Shown here: positions 36,378 through 43,063 of the stretch, piece after piece
How positions within the stretch are numbered: position 1 is the first letter of the stretch
How the letters are laid out: each line of letters starts with the position of its first letter
Assembly: GCA_025923995.1 (NCBI GenBank)
Contig: JAICEW010000011.1
Coordinates: 1 to 43,063, forward strand
Length of the DNA: 43,063 nt
From: Vicinamibacteria bacterium
Lineage (GTDB): Bacteria; Acidobacteriota; Vicinamibacteria; Fen-336
Direction: 5' to 3'
Notes under the pieces: generated by a model
Told to the model about the DNA's origin: nothing
What the model saw: only the letters and a program-made list of their open reading frames with translations
Database searches by the model: none
Translations under genes and position numbers: made by a program

Positions 36378-39300
36378 ATGTCGCGCCCGCCGGCCCACCG
36401 CTTCCACCCCGCCGTCGCCGAGTGGTTCGCCGAGACGTTCCCGGGCCCCACCCGCGCGCAGGAGCTGGGCTGGCCCGAGATCCAGGCCGGCCGCTCCACG
36501 CTGGTCTTCGCCCCCACCGGCTCGGGCAAGACGCTGGCCGCCTTCCTGGCCGCGATCGACCGGCTGATGTTCGCGCCCGTGCCCGCGGAGGACGCGCGGA
36601 CGCGCATCGTGTACGTGTCGCCCCTGCGCGCGCTGGCAGTGGACATCGAGCGGAACCTGCAGGCGCCGCTCCGCGGGATCGCGCGCACGGCCGGTCGCCG
36701 CGGCGACGCCGTGCACCTGCCCACGGTGGCGATCCGCACCGGCGACACGCCGGCGGCCGACCGCGCGCGCATGCTGCGCCATCCGCCGGACATCCTGATC
36801 ACGACGCCCGAGTCGCTGTTCCTCCTGCTCACCTCGCGCTCGCGCGCCACGCTGGCGCCGGTCGAGACCGTGATCGTGGACGAGATCCATGCGCTCGTGC
36901 CCACCAAGCGCGGCGCGCACCTGGCCCTCTCGCTCGAGCGGCTGCAGGCGATCACGGGCCGGCCCCTCCAGCGCATCGGCCTGTCGGCCACCCAGCGTCC
37001 ACTGGAAACGGTCGCGCGGTTCCTGGGCGGCGGCGAGGGTCTCAAGACCTGGAAGCCGCGGCCGGTGTCGATCGTGGACGCCGGCTCGCGCAAGGCGTTC
37101 GACCTCAGGGTCGAGGTGCCGGTCGAGGACATGGCCAGGCTGGGCGACGCCGACGAGATCCCGGAGGGCGACGCCTCGCGCTCGCCCCGCCGGTCCATCT
37201 GGCCCGCCATGCACCCGCGGCTGCTGGAGCTGATCCGCGCGCACCGCTCGACGCTCGTGTTCGTCAACAGCCGCCGGCTGGCGGAGCGGCTGGCGGGCGC
37301 GCTCAACGAGCTGGCGGGGGAGGAGCTGGCTCGCGCTCACCACGGGTCGATCGCGCGCGAGCAGCGCATCCAGATCGAGGACGCGCTCAAGGCCGGCCGC
37401 CTGCCCTGCATGGTCGCGACCTCGTCGCTCGAGCTGGGCATCGACATGGGCGCGATCGACCTGGTGGTGCAGGTCGAGACGCCGCCCTCGGTCGCGAGCG
37501 GCATCCAGCGCATCGGGCGCGCGGGACACCAGGCGGGCGCCGTCTCGCGCGGGATCGTGTTCCCCAAGTACCGCGGCGACCTGCTCTCGACCGCCGCCAT
37601 CACGCGCGCCATGCAGGACGGCGCGGTCGAGGCCACGCGCATCCCGCAGAACCCGCTCGACGTGCTGGCGCAGCAGCTGGTCGCGATCTCGGCCGCGGGC
37701 GAGTCGTCGGTGGACGACCTCTATCGGCTCGTCCACCGCGCCGCGTCGTTCGCGCGCCTGCCGCGCGCCCAGTTCGAGGGCGTGCTCGACATGCTCTCGG
37801 GCCGCTATCCCTCGGACGAGTTCGCGGAGCTGCGGCCGCGCCTCGTCTGGGACCGGCTGCGCGGGACCGTGCGCGGCCGCGAGGGCGCGCTGAAGCTCGC
37901 GGTCGTGAACGCGGGCACCATCCCCGACCGCGGGCTCTTCGGCGTGTTCCTGGCCGACGACGGCACGCGCGCGGCGGGCAAGCGCGAGGCCGGCCGGCGC
38001 GTGGGCGAGCTGGACGAGGAGATGGTGTTCGAGAGCCGCGAGGGCGAGGTGTTCGTGCTGGGCGCGTCCTCCTGGCGCATCGTCGAGATCACCCGCGACC
38101 GCGTGCTGGTCGAGCCGGCGCCCGGCGAGCCCGGCCGCATGCCCTTCTGGAAAGGGGACCGCGCCGCGCGTCCGGTGGAGATGGGCGCTCTGGTGGGGAA
38201 GCTGACGCGCGAGCTGCTGGCCAGCAAGCCCGATGCGGCCCAGCGGCGGCTGGTCGCGGACCACGCGCTCACGGACGTCGCGGCCGAGAACCTGGTCGCG
38301 TACCTGCACGACCAGAAGCAGGCGGGCGCCGTCCCCGACGACCGCACGCTCGTACTGGAGCGCACGCGCGACGAGATGGGGGACTGGCGGCTCTGCCTGC
38401 TCTCGCCCTGGGGCGGCCGCGTGCACGCGCCGTGGGCGCTGTCGCTGGAGGCCCGCTTGCGCAAGCGCGGCGAGGCGGAGGTGGAGACGGTCTGGACCGA
38501 CGACGGCATCGTGATCCGCCTGCCCGATCGCGAGGTCCCGCCGGACGCGGCCGCGCTGCTGCCCGATCCCGACGAGATCGAGGACCTGGTGGTGGGCGAG
38601 CTGGGCGGCACCGCGCTCTTCGCGTCGCACTTCCGTGAGGCGGCGGGACGCGCACTGCTGCTGCCGCGCCGCCGTCCCGGCCTGCGCTCCCCGCTGTGGA
38701 TGCAGAGGAAGCGCGCGCACGACCTGCTCGCGGTCGCGTCGCGCTACGGCTCGTTCCCCATCATCCTGGAAACGTACCGCGAGGTCCTGCAGGACGTGTT
38801 CGACCTGCCCGGCTTCGTGGACCTCGCGCGCAGGGTGCAGCGCCGCGAGCTGCGGCTGGTCACCGTGGACACCGCCGCGCCTTCGCCCTTCGCGGCGTCG
38901 CTGCTGTTCGGCTACGTCGCGAACTTCCTCTACGAAGGCGACGCGCCGCTGGCGGAGCGCCGGGCCCAGGCCCTCTCGGTCGACCAGGCGCAGCTGCGCG
39001 AGCTGCTGGGCGAGGCGGAGCTGCGCGAGCTGCTCGACCCGGAGGCGCTCGTCGAGCTGGAGGCTGCCCGCCAGGCCCTGCAGCCGGCGCAGCGGCTCAA
39101 GTCCTCCGACCGGCTGCACGACCTGCTCCTGCGCATCGGCGACCTGAGCCTGTCCGAGATCGAGCAGCGGACGGACGAGACCGCGGGCTACACGCGCGAG
39201 ACCGGGGCCCGCGCCCTCGCGGACGCGCTGCTGCAGGAGCGCCGCGCCCTGCGCGTGGGCATCGCGGGCGAGCCACGCCTGATCGCGGTGGAGGACGCGG

Positions 39301-40994
39301 GCCGCTACCGCGACGCGCTGGGCATCGTGCCGCCCCTGGGCGTGCCCGACGCGTTCCTGCAGCGGGCACCCGACGCGCTCGCGCAGCTCGTCGCGCGCTA
39401 CGCGCGCGGCCACGGTCCCTTCACCGCCGCGGACGTCGCGCGTCGGCTGGGCACCGGCGAGTCGCCGGTCGAGGACGCGCTGGGGCGCCTGGCCGAGCAG
39501 GGACGAGTGCTGGAGGGCGAGTTCCGTCCGGGCGGGCACGGGCGCGAGTGGGTCGACCCGGACGTGCTGGCGACACTGCGCCGGCGCTCGCTCGCGCGGC
39601 TGCGCAAGCAGGTGGAGCCGGCCGCGCCCGCGGCCCTCGCGCGCCTGCTGCTCGACTGGCAGGGCGTTGCGACCGGCCGCGCCCACGTCCGCCGCGGGCC
39701 CGACGCGCTGCTGGACGTGGTCGAGCAGCTGCAGGGCGCGTCGTTCCCCGCGTCCGTGCTGGAGCGCGACATCCTGCCCGCGCGCCTGCCCGAGTACCGG
39801 CCGCAGGACCTGGACCTGCTGACGAGCGCGGGCGAGGTGATCTGGGTCGGCGTCGCGCCACTGGGCGACCGCGACGGGCGCCTGAGCCTGTACCTGGCCG
39901 ACAGCCTGCACCTTCTGTACACGTCGCCTTCGACCCGTCCGCGGAGCGGACCGTCGTCCATGAGCGAGGAGGGGCTGCGCCCCGACGAGCGGAAGTCGCC
40001 GCCGCGCGAGGAAGTACACCAGCGGCTGCGCGAGCACCTCGAGCGGCACGGGGCCAGCTTCTTCGCGGAGCTGCTCGAGGCCAGCGGCGGCGGGCTGGCG
40101 CAGGCCGCGCTGGAGGCGCTGTGGGACCTGGTGTGGGCGGGCGAGGTCACGAACGACGCGCCGGAGGCGCTGCGCGCGTTCCTGCGTCCCGCGTCGTCGT
40201 CGTCGCGTCGCCGGCTGGGCGCGTTCCGTTCGCGCCGCGTGGCGCCGCCCGCGGGCGCGGGGCGCTGGAGCCTGGTCGCGCGCGCGCGCACCGGCAAGGC
40301 GCCCAGCGCGACCGAGCGCGCGAAGGCCCTGAGCGAGCAGCTGCTGGCGCGGCACGGCGTCCTCACGCGCCAGGCCGCGCTGGCCGAGAACGTGCCCGGC
40401 GGGTTCGCCACGCTCTACCCGGTCCTGCGCGGCCTGGAGGAGGCCGGCCGCATCCGGCGCGGCTACTTCGTGGCCGGCCTGGGCGGCTCGCAGTTCGCGC
40501 TGCCCGGCGCGCTCGAGCGGCTGCGCACGCTGCGCGATGGCTCGCCCGACGATCCCGCCTCCGCCGTGATCGCGTCGACCGATCCCGGGAACCCCTACGG
40601 CGCCGCGCTCGCGTGGCCGAAGGAAGGCGGGGGGCGCGCCATGCGCGCGGCGGGCACGCACGTCGCGCTCGTGGACGGCGAGCTGGCCGCGTACCTGGGC
40701 AAGGGCGAGCGCGAGATCACGCCCTACCTTCCGGAGGACGAGCCGCAGCGGACCGCTCGCGCCCGCGCTCTCGCGCGCGCGCTGGCGGTCTGGTCGGCGC
40801 GCAGCGACCGGCGCGCGCTGGGGTGGAGCCTGGTGGCGGGCGAGCCCATCGCGCGCAGCGTGCTGGCGCCGTTCCTGCTCGAGGCCGGCTTCGTGCCCTC
40901 GGGACCGGGGCTGCGCCTGCCCAGCCAGCCGGAGGGCCCGCCGCCGGAGGCGGAAGGCGAGGCCATCGCCTCCCAGAGCGAGCCGATCGACTGA
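36378..40994 (+). CDS. lhr: Lhr-type large DEAD/DEAH helicase
   Basis: This 1538-residue protein has the full bacterial Lhr size. Motif I is APTGSGKT (Lys51) and motif II is DEIH (168-171). Motif III lies in GLSATQRP, LVFVNSRRLAERLAGAL is motif IV-like, TSSLELGIDMGAIDLVVQ is motif V and QRIGRAGHQ is motif VI. After the two RecA domains and the winged helix (to about 450) comes the Lhr domain 4. A long C-terminal region of about 650 residues has several helix-turn-helix-like units (AADVARRLGTGESPVEDALGRLAEQGRV; LLARHGVLTRQAALAENVPGGF). The known enzyme is a 3'-to-5' ATP-dependent helicase for RNA:DNA and DNA duplexes, induced by DNA damage in actinobacteria. The stop codon shares a base with the next ATG (TGATG), and that gene is a Nei-type glycosylase, the same pairing known from mycobacteria. 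Confidence 0.96.
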   Translation: MSRPPAHRFHPAVAEWFAETFPGPTRAQELGWPEIQAGRSTLVFAPTGSGKTLAAFLAAIDRLMFAPVPAEDARTRIVYVSPLRALAVDIERNLQAPLRGIARTAGRRGDAVHLPTVAIRTGDTPAADRARMLRHPPDILITTPESLFLLLTSRSRATLAPVETVIVDEIHALVPTKRGAHLALSLERLQAITGRPLQRIGLSATQRPLETVARFLGGGEGLKTWKPRPVSIVDAGSRKAFDLRVEVPVEDMARLGDADEIPEGDASRSPRRSIWPAMHPRLLELIRAHRSTLVFVNSRRLAERLAGALNELAGEELARAHHGSIAREQRIQIEDALKAGRLPCMVATSSLELGIDMGAIDLVVQVETPPSVASGIQRIGRAGHQAGAVSRGIVFPKYRGDLLSTAAITRAMQDGAVEATRIPQNPLDVLAQQLVAISAAGESSVDDLYRLVHRAASFARLPRAQFEGVLDMLSGRYPSDEFAELRPRLVWDRLRGTVRGREGALKLAVVNAGTIPDRGLFGVFLADDGTRAAGKREAGRRVGELDEEMVFESREGEVFVLGASSWRIVEITRDRVLVEPAPGEPGRMPFWKGDRAARPVEMGALVGKLTRELLASKPDAAQRRLVADHALTDVAAENLVAYLHDQKQAGAVPDDRTLVLERTRDEMGDWRLCLLSPWGGRVHAPWALSLEARLRKRGEAEVETVWTDDGIVIRLPDREVPPDAAALLPDPDEIEDLVVGELGGTALFASHFREAAGRALLLPRRRPGLRSPLWMQRKRAHDLLAVASRYGSFPIILETYREVLQDVFDLPGFVDLARRVQRRELRLVTVDTAAPSPFAASLLFGYVANFLYEGDAPLAERRAQALSVDQAQLRELLGEAELRELLDPEALVELEAARQALQPAQRLKSSDRLHDLLLRIGDLSLSEIEQRTDETAGYTRETGARALADALLQERRALRVGIAGEPRLIAVEDAGRYRDALGIVPPLGVPDAFLQRAPDALAQLVARYARGHGPFTAADVARRLGTGESPVEDALGRLAEQGRVLEGEFRPGGHGREWVDPDVLATLRRRSLARLRKQVEPAAPAALARLLLDWQGVATGRAHVRRGPDALLDVVEQLQGASFPASVLERDILPARLPEYRPQDLDLLTSAGEVIWVGVAPLGDRDGRLSLYLADSLHLLYTSPSTRPRSGPSSMSEEGLRPDERKSPPREEVHQRLREHLERHGASFFAELLEASGGGLAQAALEALWDLVWAGEVTNDAPEALRAFLRPASSSSRRRLGAFRSRRVAPPAGAGRWSLVARARTGKAPSATERAKALSEQLLARHGVLTRQAALAENVPGGFATLYPVLRGLEEAGRIRRGYFVAGLGGSQFALPGALERLRTLRDGSPDDPASAVIASTDPGNPYGAALAWPKEGGGRAMRAAGTHVALVDGELAAYLGKGEREITPYLPEDEPQRTARARALARALAVWSARSDRRALGWSLVAGEPIARSVLAPFLLEAGFVPSGPGLRLPSQPEGPPPEAEGEAIASQSEPID

Positions 40995-41791
40995 TGCCCG
41001 AGGGCGACACCATCCTCCGCGCCGCGCGCACGCTGCACCAGGCGCTCGCGGGCCGCACCGTCACGCGCTTCACCTCGACCCTTCCGCAGGTCGCGGGCGG
41101 CGCGCGCCACCACCGCATCGAGGGGCGCCAGGTCGCGGCGGTGCAGGCGCGCGGCAAGCACCTCATCGTGCGCTTCTCGGGCGGGCCCGCGCTGCACACG
41201 CACATGCGGATGAGCGGGAGCTGGCACCTGTACCGCGTGGGGTCGCGCTGGCGACAGAGCGAATCGCTGGCCCGCGCGGTGATCGAGACGGGCGACCGCG
41301 TGGCCGTCTGCTTCGCGGCGCCGGTCGTGGAGTGGCTGACGCCGGGCCAGGAGGCGGCGCACGAGCCGCTGCGGAGCCTGGGCCCCGACGTGCTGGCGGA
41401 GTCGTTCGACGCGGCCGCCGCGCGCGCCAACCTGCGCGCGGCGCCGGACCGCGAGATCGGCGAGGCGCTGCTCGACCAGCGCTCCCTCAGCGGCATCGGG
41501 AACGTCTACAAGTCGGAGACGCTCTTCCTGTGCGGCGTGTCGCCCTTCGAGCGGGTGGGATCCCTGGACGACCACGCGCTCGACGGCATCGTCGCGACCG
41601 CGAGGCGTTTGATGCGCGCGAACGTGGCGACGCCCGAGCGGCGCACACGCGCGACACTCGGCCCGCAGCGTCGCTGGGTCTATCGCCGCGCCGGCCAGCC
41701 GTGCCTGCGCTGCGGCGCGCTCATTCGGATGAAGCGCCAGGGCGAGGCAGCGCGCTCCAGCTACTGGTGCCCGCGCTGCCAGGCCGGGTGA
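40994..41791 (+). CDS. Fpg/Nei-family DNA glycosylase (Nei2-like)
   Basis: This 265-residue protein starts MPEGDTILRAARTLHQALAG. The N-terminal Pro2 is the catalytic nucleophile and Glu3 the proton donor of the Fpg/Nei group. A conserved Lys in ARGKHLIVRF (Lys55 region), the H2TH domain with DQRSLSGIGNVYKSETLF (about 163-180), and a C-terminal zinc finger of CxxC-x18-CxxC type (237, 240, 259, 262) follow. All catalytic parts are present. The enzyme removes oxidised bases and cuts the strand by beta/delta elimination. The MPEGDT start fits Nei/Nei2 (oxidised pyrimidines) better than Fpg (MPELPE). It overlaps lhr by one base, so translation is coupled. It ends 1 nt before the convergent hydrolase stop. 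Confidence 0.95.
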   Translation: MPEGDTILRAARTLHQALAGRTVTRFTSTLPQVAGGARHHRIEGRQVAAVQARGKHLIVRFSGGPALHTHMRMSGSWHLYRVGSRWRQSESLARAVIETGDRVAVCFAAPVVEWLTPGQEAAHEPLRSLGPDVLAESFDAAAARANLRAAPDREIGEALLDQRSLSGIGNVYKSETLFLCGVSPFERVGSLDDHALDGIVATARRLMRANVATPERRTRATLGPQRRWVYRRAGQPCLRCGALIRMKRQGEAARSSYWCPRCQAG

Positions 41792-41792
41792 G

Positions 41793-42848
41793 TCAGCGCG
41801 CCGGCTCGGACGCGGCCACCTGCGCGACCATCCCCAGCGGCTCGCCCTTGCCGGCGGGCGGCGTGGCCACGACGTAGAGCATCTCGCCCGCGAAGGGCGC
41901 GCGGATCTCCGCCAGCGTCGCGCCGAACGGGTCGCGCAGCGTGCCGATGAGCGCGCCGGCCTGGACCATCTGCGTCTTCTCGACCGCCGGGTACCACACG
42001 CCCTCCGCGGGCGCGCGCAGGACCTCGCTCTTGTCGTACCACGTGACCTTGTCCACCCGCGCCGACGGCGCGTCCGCCTGGATGCCGAGGTGGCGCACGA
42101 CGCTGAGCGCGCCCGCCTCCTGCGCCGCGACCGACGCCTCGTCGGTCAGGCTCATGCCGCCCGACTCCACCGTGATGGCCGGCTTGCCGCGGGTGAGCGC
42201 GGTGTTGGTGGTGTAGACGGACTTGGCCGCGTCCTTGGGCATGTCGCGGCCGACCACGATGTGGCCCAGCCCGAACGCGAACGACATCTCCCGGCTCTGG
42301 GCGTCGACCGACTGGTTCCCGGTCAGGTCCCAGTACGAGTACGGCCGCAGCGACTCGTTGCCGTCGCCGCAGTGCATGTCGATCACGTGCGTGGCCTGGT
42401 CGATGACCGACTTCGTGATCGCATACGCGATGCGCTCGCTCACGCTGCCGTCCGCCTTGCCCGGGTACACGCGGTTCTGGTTGAGCCCGTCGGGCCCGTA
42501 GTAGACGCGCCGCCCGTAGAAGCCGGGCGGGTTCGCCATGTGGACCAGGATCACGGATCCCGTCATGCGCGCGGGATCGAGCCGCTTCAGGACGCGCGGG
42601 AGCGCGATCACCGACGTGTACTCGACGCCGTGCGTGCCCGCGACGAGCGCCAGCACCGGGCCGGGCCTGGTTCCGTGCACCACGCTCACGGGGATGCGCA
42701 CGGCGGGGTCGGCCGCGGCGGGCACGTCGAGCCAGCCCGACGCCTTCATGCCCCGCGCGGCGGCGGCGGACCCCACCGTGAGCGTGTCCTGCGCGGACGC
42801 GGGCAGGACGATCGCGAGAGTGAGGGCCCAGAGACAGAGGGAGCGCAT
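41793..42848 (-). CDS. Exported succinylglutamate desuccinylase/aspartoacylase-like zinc hydrolase
   Basis: This 351-residue protein has a signal peptide (1-20, LPASAQD). The M14-like AstE/AspA fold shows VAGTHGVEYTS (zinc His73, Glu76), NPPGFYGRR, GLNQNRVYPG (substrate-type Asn125-Arg126), DMHCGDGN (His159, third ligand) and ITVESGGMS for the catalytic Glu. The last 100 residues form a beta domain (VWYPAVEKTQMVQAGALIG and DPFGATLAEIRAPFAGEM) typical of the bacterial desuccinylase-like group. It should release an acyl group or an N-terminal residue from a small amide outside the cytoplasm; substrate unknown. AAGGAGG (42862-42856) lies 7 nt before the ATG. The fabH stop is 19 nt upstream, so the pair is probably one transcript. 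Confidence 0.9.
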   Translation of the reverse strand: MRSLCLWALTLAIVLPASAQDTLTVGSAAAARGMKASGWLDVPAAADPAVRIPVSVVHGTRPGPVLALVAGTHGVEYTSVIALPRVLKRLDPARMTGSVILVHMANPPGFYGRRVYYGPDGLNQNRVYPGKADGSVSERIAYAITKSVIDQATHVIDMHCGDGNESLRPYSYWDLTGNQSVDAQSREMSFAFGLGHIVVGRDMPKDAAKSVYTTNTALTRGKPAITVESGGMSLTDEASVAAQEAGALSVVRHLGIQADAPSARVDKVTWYDKSEVLRAPAEGVWYPAVEKTQMVQAGALIGTLRDPFGATLAEIRAPFAGEMLYVVATPPAGKGEPLGMVAQVAASEPAR

Positions 42849-42867
42849 CGTACGTCCTCCTTGTTCG

Positions 42868-43063
42868 TCAGGCGCGGAGAAGCGTCGCGCCCCAGTTCAT
42901 GCCGGCGCCGAACGCGATCATCAGCACCAGGTCGTTCGGCTTCACGCGCCCGTCGCGCACCACCTCGTCCCACAGCAGCGGGATGGTCCCCGCGGTGGTG
43001 TTGCCGTAGCGCTCGATGTTGTGGTGCACCTTCTCGTCGGGCACGCCCAGCGCCTTCTGGCAG
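42868..43063 (-). CDS. fabH: 3-oxoacyl-ACP synthase III (FabH), C-terminal part only
   Basis: About 65 codons are visible; the rest lies beyond the window edge. The sequence reads CQKALGVPDEKVHHNIERYG, then NTTAGTIPLLWDEVV, PNDLVLMIAFGAGMNWGATL and LRA with a TGA at 42870-42868. HHNIERYGNTTA contains the catalytic Asn of the Cys-His-Asn triad (NIERYGNT), and the FGAG-WGA end is the FabH terminus. The enzyme joins acetyl- or acyl-CoA to malonyl-ACP, starting fatty-acid synthesis. The Cys and His lie outside the window. A paralogue from another thiolase-like pathway cannot be fully excluded. Confidence 0.9.
   Translation of the reverse strand, partial: CQKALGVPDEKVHHNIERYGNTTAGTIPLLWDEVVRDGRVKPNDLVLMIAFGAGMNWGATLLRA

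Overview
This is a high-GC window (roughly 70% by eye) that looks chromosomal. Two ADOP permeases, the class named for acidobacterial duplicated orphan permeases, sit with a PadR regulator and Gly-rich TonB-family proteins. Together with a tricorn protease, an Lhr helicase paired with a Nei-type glycosylase, and a TIGR02265-like protein, these point to a soil-type Acidobacteriota or a close neighbour such as Gemmatimonadota or Myxococcota. There is no 16S gene, so this placement is inference. I see no rRNA, CRISPR array, transposase, integrase or phage gene.

Layout. 1-745: the 3' part of a D12-class adenine DNA methyltransferase. 752-9572, all on the minus strand, read from high to low coordinates: ADOP permease, pirin, two tandem TonB-like proteins, class II aldolase, PadR repressor, second ADOP permease. 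The PadR gene has a legible promoter, a 9-bp-arm operator and a probable CTG start. 9624-9770: remnant of an OmpR-type response regulator. 9828-12293: an MlaE/MlaD/PqiC-like lipid-transport operon that lacks its ATPase. 12319-17177: a secreted GH3 glycosidase followed by glycogen phosphorylase. 17195-18268: an ArsR-type regulator with a clear sigma70 promoter, translationally coupled to an SRPBCC (AHSA1-like) protein, then the tail of a second, decayed SRPBCC copy. 18326-21707: small enzymes (DinB/MDMPI-like, lipoprotein phosphoesterase, VOC protein, exported O-methyltransferase). 21888-24833: a multidomain secreted sugar dehydrogenase.

24838-25072: tRNA-Gln(CTG) with its promoter and a 31-bp duplicated 3' end. 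25126-34715: a nutrient and peptide-handling stretch with an unnoticed 42-residue membrane protein coupled to a sodium:solute symporter, a tricorn protease, a dicarboxylate/amino-acid symporter overlapping it tail to tail, a TIGR02265-like protein and an M14 carboxypeptidase. 34806-36283: a pilin-like exported protein and a CmoB-like methyltransferase. 36378-41791: lhr overlapping a Nei-type glycosylase gene, a DNA-repair pair. 41793-43063: an exported aspartoacylase-like hydrolase downstream of the end of fabH.

The least ordinary items are the PadR control region with its non-ATG start, the 42-aa membrane protein ahead of the symporter, the ATPase-less Mce operon, three gene relics (response regulator, SRPBCC tail, tRNA 3' end), and -10-like boxes lying 6-9 nt before start codons, which suggest leaderless mRNAs. 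I do not see a clearly new multi-gene system such as a defence island or a biosynthetic cluster.
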